Source: Kosakonia pseudosacchari (GTDB lineage Bacteria; Pseudomonadota; Gammaproteobacteria; Enterobacterales; Enterobacteriaceae). Taken from it: DNA of 64,000 bases. Positions 8,055-17,496 of this stretch are shown here, one piece after another; positions within the stretch are counted from its first letter, which is position 1, and each line of letters begins with the position of its first letter. The stretch covers positions 558,001 through 622,000 of the forward strand of contig NZ_FXWP01000009.1 in assembly GCF_900184035.1 (NCBI RefSeq), in the 5' to 3' direction. The notes below the pieces were generated by a model that saw only the letters and a program-made list of their open reading frames with translations, did no database searches and was not told the DNA's origin. The translations under genes and the position numbers were made by a program.

Positions 8055-10433
8055 TTATTTTTTCAGTTCGGCGAGACTGAGCCAGGTCTGCACCACGGTG
8101 TCCGGATTGAGCGAGAGACTATCAATGCCCTCATCCATCAACCATGCGGCAAAATCTTCGTGATCCGAAGGTCCCTGCCCGCAAATACCGACATATTTGC
8201 CCTGCTTTTTCGCCGCACGGATCGCCATGGAAAGCAGCGCTTTCACCGCGTCGTTACGTTCGTCGAACAATTCAGAGACCACGCCGGAGTCGCGATCGAG
8301 GCCCAGCGCCAGTTGAGTCATGTCGTTCGAGCCGATAGAGAAACCATCGAAATACTCGAGGAACTGCTCCGCCAGCAGCGCGTTGGACGGGATTTCGCAC
8401 ATCATGATGATTTTCAGCCCGTTCTCACCGCGTTTCAGTCCCTGACGCGCAAGTTCATCAACCACCGCTTTTGCCTGTTCAACGGTACGCACAAACGGGA
8501 CCATGATTTCTACGTTGGTCAGCCCCATATCGTTACGCACGCGTTTTACCGCTTCGCATTCAAGCGCAAAGCAGTCGCGGAAGCTGTCGGCCACATAACG
8601 GCCCGCGCCACGGAAGCCGAGCATTGGGTTCTCTTCTTCCGGCTCGTAACGCTCACCGCCAACCAGATTGGCGTATTCGTTCGATTTAAAATCGGACAGA
8701 CGCACAATCACCCGTTTTGGCCAGAATGCTGCGCCCAGTGTCGAAATGCCTTCCGTCAGACGCCCTACATAAAACTCAACCGGCGAATCGAAGCCTTTCA
8801 TCATTTCGCGGATTTCATTTTGTAATTTCGCGTCCTGGTCATCAAACTCCAGCAGCGCGCGCGGATGCACACCGATCATACGGTTGATGATGAATTCCAG
8901 ACGTGCAAGCCCTACGCCTTCGTTTGGCAGGCAAGCAAAATCAAACGCGCGATCCGGGTTGCCGACGTTCATCATGATCTTCAGCGGCAGATCCGGCATG
9001 GTGTCTACGCTTGAACTTTTCACGCTGAAATCCAGCAGATCGGCATACACATAACCGGTATCGCCTTCGGCGCAGGAGACGGTGACTTTCTCGCCGGTTT
9101 TAATGCGTTCCGTCGCATCGCCGCAGCCCACCACCGCCGGGATACCTAACTCACGCGCAATGATCGCCGCGTGGCAGGTCCGACCGCCGCGGTTGGTCAC
9201 AATGGCCGCCGCTTTTTTCATGATCGGTTCCCAATCCGGGTCGGTCATGTCGGTCACCAGCACATCGCCTGGCTCGATCAGGTTCATCTCACTGATATCA
9301 TGAATGACTTTTACCGTACCTGCGCCAATGCGATGCCCAATGGCACGGCCTTCAGAGATAATGCGCCCCTGAGCATGCAGCGTGTAACGCTCCATCACCT
9401 GGCCACGCGAGCGTACGGTTTCCGGACGCGCCTGAACGATGAACAAGTTGCCAGTATGGCCGTCTTTCGCCCATTCAATATCCATTGGACGGCCATAATG
9501 TTTCTCGATTTGCACCGCCTGCTTCGCCAGCGCTTGTACTTCGTCGTCGGTCAGGGAGAAACGGTCGCGCTCGGCCTGCGGAACATCTTCAATTTGCACC
9601 TGCTTGCCATGCTCTTGCGTCGGTGCATAGATCATGCGGATTTTCTTCGACCCCATGGTGCGACGCACAATGGCCGGACGATTTGCCGCCAGCGTTGGCT
9701 TATGCACGTAGAACTCATCAGGGTTCACGGCGCCCTGCACCACCATTTCGCCCAGCCCCCAGGCAGAGGTGATAAACACCACCTGATCAAAGCCGGATTC
9801 CGTATCAATGGTGAACATCACGCCAGAAGAGCCGATATCCGACCGCACCATGCGCTGTACACCGGCAGAAAGCGCGACGCCACGGTGATCGTAACCCTGA
9901 TGCACGCGATAGGAGATGGCGCGATCGTTAAATAACGAGGCAAACACATGCTTCACCGCCACCAGCACGGCGTCATACCCTTGCACGTTGAGGAAGGTTT
10001 CCTGCTGACCGGCAAACGAGGCATCCGGCATGTCTTCCGCTGTCGCAGAAGAGCGCACCGCGAAAGAGGCTTCGGCGTCATCTTCGGAGAGTTTGGCGTA
10101 GGCTTCGTGGACGGCTTTTTCCAGATCGGGCTGGAACGGCGTGTCGACAATCCACTGGCGGATCTGCGCACCCGCTTTTGCCAGTTCGGAAACATCATCG
10201 ATGTCGGTTTTATCCAGTAATTCGTAAATGCGCTGATTTAGCCCGCTTTGTTCCAGAAACTGGTTAAACGCATCGGCCGTGGTCGCAAACCCATTCGGTA
10301 CGGAAACCCCCATACCGGACAGATTAGTAATCATTTCACCAAGGGAGGCATTTTTGCCCCCAACTCTGTCTACATCATTCATGCCGAGTTGGTCATACCA
10401 AAGCACCAGCGGAGACGAGCCATTGTTGGACAT
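8055..10433 (-). CDS. ppsA: Phosphoenolpyruvate synthase
   Basis: PpsA converts pyruvate, ATP and water to phosphoenolpyruvate, AMP and phosphate, the entry step of gluconeogenesis from pyruvate and lactate. The 792-residue length equals that of E. coli. Domains in order are the ATP-grasp/pyruvate phosphate dikinase N-terminal domain (about 18-345), the swivelling phosphohistidine domain with [15 protein letters not shown] (catalytic His about 421), and the PEP-binding TIM barrel (about 480-785). It diverges from ppsR, whose product inactivates and reactivates it by phosphorylating the residue next to the catalytic His. A Cra-type site lies in the promoter region. Confidence 0.98.
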   Translation of the reverse strand: MSNNGSSPLVLWYDQLGMNDVDRVGGKNASLGEMITNLSGMGVSVPNGFATTADAFNQFLEQSGLNQRIYELLDKTDIDDVSELAKAGAQIRQWIVDTPFQPDLEKAVHEAYAKLSEDDAEASFAVRSSATAEDMPDASFAGQQETFLNVQGYDAVLVAVKHVFASLFNDRAISYRVHQGYDHRGVALSAGVQRMVRSDIGSSGVMFTIDTESGFDQVVFITSAWGLGEMVVQGAVNPDEFYVHKPTLAANRPAIVRRTMGSKKIRMIYAPTQEHGKQVQIEDVPQAERDRFSLTDDEVQALAKQAVQIEKHYGRPMDIEWAKDGHTGNLFIVQARPETVRSRGQVMERYTLHAQGRIISEGRAIGHRIGAGTVKVIHDISEMNLIEPGDVLVTDMTDPDWEPIMKKAAAIVTNRGGRTCHAAIIARELGIPAVVGCGDATERIKTGEKVTVSCAEGDTGYVYADLLDFSVKSSSVDTMPDLPLKIMMNVGNPDRAFDFACLPNEGVGLARLEFIINRMIGVHPRALLEFDDQDAKLQNEIREMMKGFDSPVEFYVGRLTEGISTLGAAFWPKRVIVRLSDFKSNEYANLVGGERYEPEEENPMLGFRGAGRYVADSFRDCFALECEAVKRVRNDMGLTNVEIMVPFVRTVEQAKAVVDELARQGLKRGENGLKIIMMCEIPSNALLAEQFLEYFDGFSIGSNDMTQLALGLDRDSGVVSELFDERNDAVKALLSMAIRAAKKQGKYVGICGQGPSDHEDFAAWLMDEGIDSLSLNPDTVVQTWLSLAELKK

Positions 10434-10518
10434 CGAAACAATCCTTTTGTGATATATGAATGGGTAAAAACGTCGAACTACATTTTTATCCTGGCATAAT
10501 TAATTCCGTTGAAAAAAC

Positions 10519-10532
10519 GGTGAATCGTGTAA
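10519..10532. promoter_or_regulatory. Candidate Cra (FruR) site upstream of ppsA
   Basis: GGTGAATCGTGTAA matches the Cra consensus RSTGAAWCSNTHHW with one mismatch. E. coli ppsA is a known Cra-activated gene, so both place and sequence fit. Confidence 0.55.
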
Positions 10533-10704
10533 GCAATTACGATTTCTGGTTTTTCGGATAGATTCCCATCAATAAATCACCTTGAGTAATTTCTCAATTT
10601 TGTATCTCCTTATTTTTTATAGGGGAAACTAAAAAAATGAACCACAGAGTTCATTAAAAATAAAAACACCATTTCATTTTAAAAATGAGAAAAAGGAGAT
10701 ACGC

Positions 10705-10764
10705 ATGTTGCGGATTTTAATTTATGCTTTCAGCGAATTACGCATGTCATTCAGGATGGGTTAA
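10705..10764 (+). CDS. 19-residue leader ORF coupled to ppsR
   Basis: A small frame begins at ATG 10705 behind an excellent Shine-Dalgarno sequence (AAGGAGAT, 5-base spacing). It reads MLRILIYAFSELRMSFRMG and stops with TAA at 10762-10764, directly abutting the ppsR ATG at 10765. The ribosome-binding site for ppsR itself is poor apart from GGATGGG inside this ORF. Translation of ppsR is therefore likely to depend on termination or re-initiation from the small ORF. Whether the peptide has a function of its own is unknown. Confidence 0.5.
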   Translation: MLRILIYAFSELRMSFRMG

Positions 10765-11598
10765 ATGGACAGTTCAGTTGATCGCCACGTCTTTTATATT
10801 TCTGATGGAACCGCTATCACCGCTGAAGTATTAGGCCATGCGGTAATGTCGCAATTCCCGGTCGCTATCAGCAGTATCACGCTGCCGTTTGTCGAAAACG
10901 AGAGCCGTGCCCGTGCCGTCAAAGAACAAATAGACGCCATCTATCAGCAAACCGGCAATCGTCCCCTGGTGTTCTACTCGATTGTGATACCGGAAATTCG
11001 CGCCATTATTTTGCAAAGCGAAGGATTTTGTCAGGATATCGTCCAGGCGCTGGTTGCGCCGCTGCAGGAGGAATTAAAACTCGATCCTACCCCCATTGCG
11101 CACCGCACACATGGGCTTAATCCAGGTAATTTAACCAAATATGATGCGCGTATCGCGGCAATTGATTACACCCTCGCGCACGACGACGGTATTTCGTTGC
11201 GCAATCTTGATCAGGCTCAGGTGATTTTACTGGGCGTTTCGCGCTGTGGGAAAACACCGACCAGCCTGTATCTGGCGATGCAATTTGGTATTCGCGCGGC
11301 AAATTATCCTTTTATTGCCGACGATATGGATAACCTCGTTCTCCCCGCTGCGTTAAAACCCCTGCAGCATAAATTATTTGGTCTGACCATTAATCCGGAG
11401 CGTCTTGCCGCCATTCGCGAAGAGCGCCGGGAAAATAGCCGCTACGCGTCGTTGCGCCAGTGCCGCATGGAAGTCGCAGAAGTGGAAGCGCTTTACCGCA
11501 AGAATCAAATCCCCTGCCTTAATAGTACCAACTACTCGGTAGAAGAAATTGCCACCAAGATGCTCGATATTATGGGGTTAAATCGCCGCATGTACTAA
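10765..11598 (+). CDS. ppsR: PEP synthase regulatory protein (kinase/pyrophosphorylase)
   Basis: PpsR is a DUF299 bifunctional enzyme. It uses ADP to phosphorylate a Thr next to the catalytic His of PpsA and so inactivates it, and uses phosphate to reverse this. The length, 277 residues, equals E. coli YdiA. The P-loop GVSRCGKT lies at residues 157-164 and the conserved tail begins around [15 protein letters not shown]. It is transcribed divergently from its target. Its stop codon lies inside the TrpR operator of the next gene, aroH. Translation may be coupled to a 19-codon leader ORF. Confidence 0.97.
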   Translation: MDSSVDRHVFYISDGTAITAEVLGHAVMSQFPVAISSITLPFVENESRARAVKEQIDAIYQQTGNRPLVFYSIVIPEIRAIILQSEGFCQDIVQALVAPLQEELKLDPTPIAHRTHGLNPGNLTKYDARIAAIDYTLAHDDGISLRNLDQAQVILLGVSRCGKTPTSLYLAMQFGIRAANYPFIADDMDNLVLPAALKPLQHKLFGLTINPERLAAIREERRENSRYASLRQCRMEVAEVEALYRKNQIPCLNSTNYSVEEIATKMLDIMGLNRRMY

Positions 11599-11632
11599 CA
11601 TGCTAGTACATGGGTGCATAATGCGCTATGAT
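11592..11632 (+). promoter_or_regulatory. aroH promoter with TrpR operator
   Basis: GTACTAACATGCTAGTAC at 11592-11609 is an 18-bp palindrome whose GTACTA and TAGTAC arms have the spacing of the trp operator (GTACTAGTTAACTAGTAC). A perfect -10 hexamer TATGAT follows at 11627-11632. In E. coli aroH the operator likewise lies upstream of and overlapping the -35 region. The operator covers the ppsR stop codon. Confidence 0.85.
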
Positions 11633-11648
11633 ACTGCCCGGAAACGTG

Positions 11649-11744
11649 ATGTCCTTTGTAACCCCTCTTGAAATAAGCCGGGATTGGTTTAAGGTGTTGC
11701 GCATCACTTCCGGCATTCCTGCCGCTGAAGCACCTAATTTTTGA
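11649..11744 (+). CDS. Putative 31-residue ORF in the aroH leader
   Basis: The frame runs from ATG 11649, just after the predicted aroH transcript start, to TGA at 11742-11744, eight bases before the aroH ATG. It reads MSFVTPLEISRDWFKVLRIT and then SGIPAAEAPNF. A weak GGAAA lies 4 bases before the start. It could be a chance frame or a short upstream ORF that influences aroH translation. It has one Trp and three Phe and is not a run of regulatory codons. Confidence 0.3.
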   Translation: MSFVTPLEISRDWFKVLRITSGIPAAEAPNF

Positions 11745-11752
11745 GATTCTTG

Positions 11753-12799
11753 ATGAACAAAACTGATGAACTTCGCACTGCGCCTATCAGCAGCCTGGTG
11801 ACACCAGCTGAACTTGCGCAGCGCTACCCTGTTACCTCAGAGGTAGCTGAGCATGTGACCGCATCCCGTCGGCGGATAGAAAAAATACTGAATGGTGAAG
11901 ATCGCCGCCTGTTGGTGATTATTGGTCCCTGCTCAATTCACGATCTTGACGCCGCCGTTGATTACGCGAGCCGTTTACAAGTATTACGTGAAAAACACCA
12001 CGCGCATCTGGAAATAGTCATGCGCACCTACTTCGAAAAACCGCGCACCGTAGTGGGCTGGAAAGGGTTGATTTCCGATCCGGATCTGAACGGCAGTTAC
12101 CGCGTAAATCACGGTCTTGAGCTGGCGCGTAAGCTGCTGTTGCAGGTCAATGAGCTAGGCGTGCCCACCGCCACAGAATTCCTCGATATGGTGACCGGCC
12201 AGTTTATTGCCGATTTAATTAGCTGGGGTGCTATTGGCGCGCGCACCACGGAAAGCCAGATCCACCGGGAAATGGCCTCGGCGCTTTCTTGCCCGGTCGG
12301 TTTTAAAAATGGTACCGATGGCAATACACGTATCGCCGTTGATGCGATCCGTGCTTCACGCGCCAGCCATATGTTCCTCTCGCCGGATAAAAGCGGGCAA
12401 ATGACCATTTATCAGACCAGCGGCAACCCCTACGGCCACATCATTATGCGTGGCGGTAAAAAACCAAATTACCATGCCGAAGATATCGCCAATGCGTGCG
12501 ATACGCTGCGTGAATTTGGTTTGCCGGAGCATCTGGTGGTGGATTTCAGCCACGGCAACTGCCAGAAAGAGCACCGCCGCCAGTTGGATGTCTGTGACGA
12601 CATTTGTACGCAAATCCTTAATGGCTCGCTCGCGATCGCTGGTGTGATGGCGGAAAGTTTCCTGCAAGAAGGCACGCAAAAAATTGTCAGTGGCCAGCCG
12701 CTCGTATACGGGCAATCTATTACCGATCCCTGTCTGAACTGGGAAGACAGCGAACTGCTGCTGGAAAAACTCGCAACCGCGGTTGCCACCCGCTTTTAA
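11753..12799 (+). CDS. aroH: Tryptophan-sensitive DAHP synthase
   Basis: AroH condenses PEP with erythrose 4-phosphate to DAHP, the first step of the shikimate pathway; this isozyme is feedback-inhibited by tryptophan. With the ATG at 11753 the protein is 348 residues, as in E. coli, and starts MNKTDELRTAP. A TTG 12 bases upstream was rejected for that reason. Class I DAHP synthase motifs are clear: IIGPCSIHD near 60-68, MRTYFEKPRTVVGWKG near 90-105, and VDFSHGNCQKEHRRQ near 263-277. TrpR control is supported by the operator upstream. Confidence 0.98.
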   Translation: MNKTDELRTAPISSLVTPAELAQRYPVTSEVAEHVTASRRRIEKILNGEDRRLLVIIGPCSIHDLDAAVDYASRLQVLREKHHAHLEIVMRTYFEKPRTVVGWKGLISDPDLNGSYRVNHGLELARKLLLQVNELGVPTATEFLDMVTGQFIADLISWGAIGARTTESQIHREMASALSCPVGFKNGTDGNTRIAVDAIRASRASHMFLSPDKSGQMTIYQTSGNPYGHIIMRGGKKPNYHAEDIANACDTLREFGLPEHLVVDFSHGNCQKEHRRQLDVCDDICTQILNGSLAIAGVMAESFLQEGTQKIVSGQPLVYGQSITDPCLNWEDSELLLEKLATAVATRF

Positions 12800-12831
12800 C
12801 TTTTTCCTGCTGACTACCTCAGAATGACGCA

Positions 12832-12856
12832 TTCCCCCTACTTTTTCCTGGGGGAA
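12832..12856 (+). terminator. Possible aroH terminator hairpin
   Basis: Arms TTCCCCC and GGGGGAA enclose an 11-base T-rich loop, 33 bases after the aroH stop. No clear T tract follows, so its strength is doubtful. Confidence 0.4.
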
Positions 12857-12897
12857 CTGCGTTTAAGTAAGCAATCTCCCTTGCGTCACATCACCAT

Positions 12898-12916
12898 ACT
12901 ATTGATAATCATTATC
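12898..12916. promoter_or_regulatory. Fur box upstream of ydiE
   Basis: The 19-base window ends GATAATCATTATC and agrees with the Fur consensus GATAATGATAATCATTATC at 16 positions. A further overlapping ATCATTATT follows. Iron-dependent repression of ydiE is expected. Confidence 0.8.
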
Positions 12917-12947
12917 AATATCATTATTGGTTTGTCTTAAAACGGAT

Positions 12948-13139
12948 ATGTCGCACATGGATAGCACGCCTGCATCACCAGTCATGCCTCAGGAAAAGCC
13001 CACGCTCATCACCCCAACCGATCGCCGCATTCATAGCCGTTCATTGCTGGGGGATGAAGGACGTGTCGTTATTGAGCACAACGGGCAGCAATATCTGCTG
13101 CGCCAGACGCACGCCGGAAAATTGATCCTGACAAAGTAG
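12948..13139 (+). CDS. ydiE: HemP/HmuP-family small protein YdiE
   Basis: This 63-residue cytoplasmic protein has the conserved C-terminal half of the hemin-uptake HemP family: R-x-HSRSLLG near 31-38, then V-I-E-H-N-G-Q-Q-Y-L-L-R-x-T-x-A-G-K-L-I-L-T-K to the end. The first 27 residues are variable and Pro-rich. The family accompanies heme and siderophore uptake genes and is Fur-regulated; a strong Fur box lies just upstream. The start MSHMDS was chosen by length match to E. coli YdiE (63 residues); MDS three codons later is possible. It converges on selO with only 7 bases between stops. Confidence 0.9.
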   Translation: MSHMDSTPASPVMPQEKPTLITPTDRRIHSRSLLGDEGRVVIEHNGQQYLLRQTHAGKLILTK

Positions 13140-13146
13140 GCCGTTT

Positions 13147-14589
13147 TTAACTCGAGCAGCTTACTTCCAGCCGTTTGCCCCAGTCAGGCGGGCGGCTGAC
13201 ATAATCATCACTGCGATCAATAAATGGCTGTCGTAATGCCTCATGAAGTCGCTCCAGCTCGCTGTTATCACCTTTCTCTGCGGCATCTATGGCGCGCTGC
13301 GCCAGCCAGTTCCGCAACACCATCGCCGGATTAACCTGCTGCATATGCGCCTGTCGCTGTGCGTCATCGATATTCTCCTGCTGTAAGCGCGCCCGATATC
13401 GTGCAAACCAGTCATCAAATGCGCCGCGATCGATAAACTCATCGCGTAACGGCGACGCAGCACTTTGCTGCCCGGTCAGACTGAGCATGCGGAACGTACG
13501 CGTATAATCGCTGCCTTCACGCGCCATCAGGGCAAACAGCGAATTCAGAAGATCGTTATCCCCTTGCTGGCGGGTGAAGAAGCCCAATTTGCTGCGCATC
13601 AACAGGCCATATTCAGTGAGTAACTGGTGCTGGTAATCATCCAGTGCGGCGTTTAGGCTCTCCGCAGCAATAAATGGCGATAGTGACTGCGCCAGGCGCT
13701 GGAGATTCCAGAGCGCCACCGCCGGCTGGTTTTCAAAACTGTACCTTCCCTGGTAATCAGAGTGGTTGCAGATAAAACCGGGCTGGTAATCATCAAGAAA
13801 ACCGAACGGGCCATAGTCGATCGTTAAACCAAGAATCGACATGTTATCGGTATTCATTACACCGTGCGCGAACCCTACCGCTTGCCAGCGCGCAATCAAC
13901 TGCGCGGTACGCCGCACGACATCCCGGAACCATGCGACATATTTATCGCTTTCGTTTTGCAATTCCGGCCAGTGATGACGGATAACAAAATCTGCCAGTT
14001 GACGGACTTTTTGCGGATCGCGTCGGTAGTAAAAATGTTCGAAATGACCAAACCGCACATGGCTTTCGGCAATACGCATCAGCATCGCGCCCTGCTCCTG
14101 CGTTTCGCGCATCACCGGCGTATCGCTGGTCACAATGCTCAATGCGCGCGTGGTCGGGATCCCCAGATAATGCATTGCTTCTGAAGCCAGGCTTTCGCGA
14201 ATGGTCGAACGCAACACCGCACGGCCATCCCCCATGCGCGAATACGGCGTCAGCCCGGCGCCTTTCAAGTGCCAGTCCCGGGTTGTGCCGTCCGGGAGTT
14301 GCTGCTCACCGAGCAAAATCCCGCGTCCATCACCTAATTGTCCGGCCCAGACACCAAACTGATGTCCACTGTAGACCTGCGCCAGGGGAGACATGCCAGG
14401 CAACAGCGCTTCACCGCCCCACACTCCTGCTCCCGAGGCGGGATGAAACAGCGCATCCGGTACATCCAGCGCATGTGCCAACGGCTCATTGCGCCAGAGC
14501 AACCGGGCGTTGTGCAGCGGCGTTGGGGATAATGCGGTATAAAAATCTGGCAATTCATCTCGCCAGTGGGTAGTAAAAGACAGGGTCAT
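13147..14589 (-). CDS. selO: SelO protein adenylyltransferase (YdiU)
   Basis: SelO is a pseudokinase-fold enzyme that transfers AMP to Ser, Thr or Tyr of target proteins and is tied to oxidative-stress control. The length is 480 residues (478 in E. coli). The catalytic region is visible as [13 protein letters not shown] at about 242-254, with the metal-binding Asp in DYGPFGFLD at 259. The C-terminal end LEVSCSS keeps the Cys that corresponds to selenocysteine in eukaryotic SelO. It is on the minus strand downstream of ydiV but separated from ydiV's reading direction partner by its own short upstream gap. Confidence 0.96.
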   Translation of the reverse strand: MTLSFTTHWRDELPDFYTALSPTPLHNARLLWRNEPLAHALDVPDALFHPASGAGVWGGEALLPGMSPLAQVYSGHQFGVWAGQLGDGRGILLGEQQLPDGTTRDWHLKGAGLTPYSRMGDGRAVLRSTIRESLASEAMHYLGIPTTRALSIVTSDTPVMRETQEQGAMLMRIAESHVRFGHFEHFYYRRDPQKVRQLADFVIRHHWPELQNESDKYVAWFRDVVRRTAQLIARWQAVGFAHGVMNTDNMSILGLTIDYGPFGFLDDYQPGFICNHSDYQGRYSFENQPAVALWNLQRLAQSLSPFIAAESLNAALDDYQHQLLTEYGLLMRSKLGFFTRQQGDNDLLNSLFALMAREGSDYTRTFRMLSLTGQQSAASPLRDEFIDRGAFDDWFARYRARLQQENIDDAQRQAHMQQVNPAMVLRNWLAQRAIDAAEKGDNSELERLHEALRQPFIDRSDDYVSRPPDWGKRLEVSCSS

Positions 14590-14650
14590 GGTTCCTCCTG
14601 CCTTTAGTGTAGTGCTAACTATGGTGTTTAAACACCGGGTAAAAGCAGGG

Positions 14651-15364
14651 CTATGGTTGAACCAGAGAGGTTAACTGTTCGACGGCGACGGGTGGCCACA
14701 TTGCGCCAAGCATGGCGCTAAAGGGAAAGGCCGAAGCGCGGTTGAGGGCGTGTTCATCATCAATGCCTGCAATCATCAATGCATCACAATAGGGCTCGAG
14801 CTGCGAAACAATCACCCGCATAAAAGGTTCGAATGAAGGTGAAGCCAGCCGCTGATGAACAAAATTTTTATCCAATACCACCCGCTTAAATAAGCCATCA
14901 AAAATGGCTTTGGTCGACGCGGTTCCGGCACCAAAATTAGACAGCACCAGGGAATATTGTTTCGCCAATAGAAACAATAGATGATTATCTTTTCCCCTAT
15001 TTAGATCGGGAAAATTCTCATTAATGGTAAATTCAAGAAAAGGAAATTTCCTAATGTTTGTTGCAAGCGTTTCATCTGTTAACAGGACATCAATCAAAGA
15101 GGGCGCAATATTAATCCAGGCCGTTAATTGATGTTGGATAAAAAAGAGTTGGCAGGCTTCAAGCAGTGCCAGTTGTTCATTGAATAAGGTGAGTATTTCT
15201 TCAGGCGTAAGGCGCGGGAGGACCAGCTCTGTAGGCGTGCGGACATTGCTGTCGGGCCCCACAAAGTTAATGATAATTTCCAGTCCCTGTAGCATTCCGT
15301 TACTTTTTCTCGCAGGAAGTAATAGAAGCTCAGAGCGATAGGTGTCATCCAGCGATACTATCAT
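14651..15364 (-). CDS. ydiV: YdiV, degenerate EAL protein that inhibits FlhDC
   Basis: This 237-residue single EAL domain has the exact length of E. coli YdiV. The EAL signature is degenerate (GLEIII at about residues 26-31) and the usual metal-binding set is incomplete, so it should neither make nor cleave cyclic di-GMP. In E. coli and Salmonella YdiV binds FlhD, blocks FlhD4C2 and directs it to ClpXP, which represses flagellar genes. Conserved segments shared with E. coli include FFIQHQL, GKDN near 140, [14 protein letters not shown] near 165-180 and SFEPFMRVI. The presence of a flagellin gene 11 kb away makes this regulatory link relevant. The binding function is inferred from homology. 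Confidence 0.93.
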   Translation of the reverse strand: MIVSLDDTYRSELLLLPARKSNGMLQGLEIIINFVGPDSNVRTPTELVLPRLTPEEILTLFNEQLALLEACQLFFIQHQLTAWINIAPSLIDVLLTDETLATNIRKFPFLEFTINENFPDLNRGKDNHLLFLLAKQYSLVLSNFGAGTASTKAIFDGLFKRVVLDKNFVHQRLASPSFEPFMRVIVSQLEPYCDALMIAGIDDEHALNRASAFPFSAMLGAMWPPVAVEQLTSLVQP

Positions 15365-15591
15365 TGCGCCAGCCCCGCATTAAGGGTGATATCCGGCATT
15401 GTCAAACACAGGGGAAGATATTTCAAATCTATTGTTTTAAATGAGATTAACTTCATTTTTTTCCCGTTTTATTTTTTGGCTGCTCCTTAACCTTTATTAG
15501 CCTGATAACGAATTCACGGATGTCCGGATCCCAATGTACACAGATATTAATTAAGATAAACGTGATTATTTAGTGGAAATTTCCTGGTTTA

Positions 15592-15612
15592 AAAAAAGCC
15601 CTTGCGGGCTTT
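15592..15612 (-). terminator. nlpC terminator
   Basis: On the minus strand AAAGCCCGCAAGGGCTTTTTTT forms a compact stem plus T tract just past the nlpC stop. Confidence 0.85.
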
Positions 15613-15618
15613 CTCATT

Positions 15619-16083
15619 TTAGATGCGACGTGCTTGCCAGAAATTTTTACGCCAGTAGACATTATCCAGAGAAGAGCGCATCACTCCCCGGCTGGTTGAG
15701 GCATGAATGAACTCATTATCCGTATCGTAAATACCAACGTGCAATCCGCTCTCTCCGGAACCGGTTTTAAAGAAAACCAGGTCGCCTGGTAGCAAATCAT
15801 CTTTATCGATTTTCGTGCCGATTTCCGCCTGTTGGCGCGTCTCGCGCGGCAGTTGTAAAGAAAACTTATCGCGAAACGTCATCATAACGAAGCCGGAACA
15901 ATCAACGCCGGAACGGCTCATGCCACCGTAGCGATACGGCGTACCATGCCACTGGCTCAGCTGATCATTCAGGCCAGCAATAACGGTTATCGAATCTGAC
16001 AATCTTGGATTTGGCGGCGGCGCGCGATGAGAACTACATCCTGCAAGGAATAACGCCGCTGCCAGCAATAACCAGATACGCAT
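15619..16083 (-). CDS. nlpC: NlpC/P60 family lipoprotein endopeptidase
   Basis: A 154-residue lipoprotein: the signal ends in the lipobox LAGC with Cys16 as the lipidation site. The NlpC/P60 papain-like domain follows, with catalytic Cys62 in DCSGF, His115 in LHVGIYD and a third polar residue near His127. Members cleave gamma-D-glutamyl-diaminopimelate bonds in murein peptides in the periplasm. The gene has its own terminator and sits upstream of ydiV and downstream of btuD, the same order as in E. coli, where nlpC follows btuCED. Confidence 0.95.
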   Translation of the reverse strand: MRIWLLLAAALFLAGCSSHRAPPPNPRLSDSITVIAGLNDQLSQWHGTPYRYGGMSRSGVDCSGFVMMTFRDKFSLQLPRETRQQAEIGTKIDKDDLLPGDLVFFKTGSGESGLHVGIYDTDNEFIHASTSRGVMRSSLDNVYWRKNFWQARRI

Positions 16084-16161
16084 TCTGGATCACGCCTCTT
16101 TATTTCTTTTTCTCGGAATAATCTACCGTGTGAATCAGATCTGTGGCAAGTCACCTTTTCG

Positions 16162-16911
16162 TCACGTTGCGGGGATCAGCACGCGGTGACCTTCCACATC
16201 CAGTTGGCGAAAAGCCAACCCATACGCCGTCGCCAGATGAGATGGTGTCAGCACCTCGTCCTGCCGCCCGCTCATTAACAGTTTGCCGCCACTGAGCAGC
16301 CAGGCCTGACGCGCATGTCGCAACGTATGGTTAAGATCGTGGCTACTCATCACCACGGTAATTCCTGCGGCAACCAGCTCGTTTAAAAGCTTATCGAGTG
16401 CTGCCTGCTGGGCAACATCGAGGCTATTCATCGGCTCATCCAGCAACAAAAGCTCCCCGGTGGGGTTACCGGCGGGGTGAATTTGTAAAATCACTGCCGC
16501 TAAGCGTACCCGCTGCCACTCCCCGCCTGACAGGTGATTCACCGCCCGCCCCAGCTTATCGCTGAGGCCAAGCTTGCCCGCGATCTGTGCAAGCAGCGCG
16601 GTATGTGCGTTATCGCGCTGATGCAAGGACAAGTACTGCCAGACTGGCATCGCGAACGGCGGTGCCTGCTGCTGGGCCAGGTAAGCGCGGTGTTGCGCCA
16701 GCTGCGATGCTGGCCACTGTGTCAAAGAACGGGCATTAAACAGCACGCTTCCCTGCCCGCCTGATAACCCAGCAATGCGCGCCAGCAGGGTGCTTTTCCC
16801 TGCACCATTCGGTCCGACAAGATGCAGGACTTCTCCCCGGCCGATCGATGCTGTTATCGGCCCAAGCCTTCCGGGTTCAGCCACATCCTGAAGCTGCAAC
16901 AGCATTGACAT
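16162..16911 (-). CDS. btuD: Vitamin B12 ABC importer ATPase
   Basis: BtuD is the nucleotide-binding subunit of the BtuCDF cobalamin importer and acts at the inner face of the inner membrane. The 249-residue length equals E. coli. Walker A is GPNGAGKS at residues 33-40, the ABC signature is LSGGEWQ, Walker B is LLLLDEP, and the switch His lies in MSSHDLNH. Its start overlaps the last base of the btuE stop (TAATG), so it is translationally coupled to btuE. Confidence 0.97.
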   Translation of the reverse strand: MSMLLQLQDVAEPGRLGPITASIGRGEVLHLVGPNGAGKSTLLARIAGLSGGQGSVLFNARSLTQWPASQLAQHRAYLAQQQAPPFAMPVWQYLSLHQRDNAHTALLAQIAGKLGLSDKLGRAVNHLSGGEWQRVRLAAVILQIHPAGNPTGELLLLDEPMNSLDVAQQAALDKLLNELVAAGITVVMSSHDLNHTLRHARQAWLLSGGKLLMSGRQDEVLTPSHLATAYGLAFRQLDVEGHRVLIPAT

Positions 16912-17462
16912 TACTTCGCCAGCGCCTGTTTCACCGCATCAACGAGAATCGGATCTTCCGGTGTCATATCCGGTGAGAAGCGTTGAATCACGTTGCCATC
17001 ACGACCAATCAGGAATTTTTCAAAATTCCACAGAATATCGCCCGGCTCTTTCGGCGCTCGCCCCTTGCTCTCCATACGTTCGTAGAAACCACTTCCCTCA
17101 GGTGCAACGGCCTTCGGCGCTGCAGCAATGAGCTTTTTATACAGCGGGTGACGTGCTTCACCATTCACATCGATTTTGCTGAACAGCGGAAATGTTATGC
17201 CATACGTGGTGCTACAGAAGGTTTTAATCTCCTCTTCTGAACCTGGTTCCTGGCCGAGAAACTGATTGCAGGGAAAACCGAGTACGGTAAAACCTTTGCT
17301 TTCAAATTCTTTTTGCATCTGTTCCAGTTGTTCGTACTGTGGCGTCAGCCCACATTTAGAGGCAACGTTGACCAGCAGCAGCACCTTGCCGAGGTAACCT
17401 GCAAGCGTTGTCTGTTCACCATCGATAGTCTTAACTTCAGTATTGAGAATATCCTGTTGCAT
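16911..17462 (-). CDS. btuE: Glutathione/thioredoxin peroxidase BtuE
   Basis: A 183-residue non-selenium glutathione-peroxidase-like enzyme that reduces peroxides. The peroxidatic Cys37 lies in [15 protein letters not shown] holds the second conserved Cys and Gln, and WNFEKFLIG the conserved Trp-Asn. Despite its name and place between btuC and btuD it is not required for B12 uptake in E. coli. The gene starts 34 bases after the btuC stop. Confidence 0.96.
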   Translation of the reverse strand: MQQDILNTEVKTIDGEQTTLAGYLGKVLLLVNVASKCGLTPQYEQLEQMQKEFESKGFTVLGFPCNQFLGQEPGSEEEIKTFCSTTYGITFPLFSKIDVNGEARHPLYKKLIAAAPKAVAPEGSGFYERMESKGRAPKEPGDILWNFEKFLIGRDGNVIQRFSPDMTPEDPILVDAVKQALAK

Positions 17463-17496
17463 AGCGTCACCTTAATGAATGTTATGGTTTGCGGGC

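Noticed and set aside
8031-9935. Two long open frames (264 and 254 codons) on the plus strand across ppsA
   Set aside because: Both are antisense to the intact 792-residue PpsA and show no protein family features.
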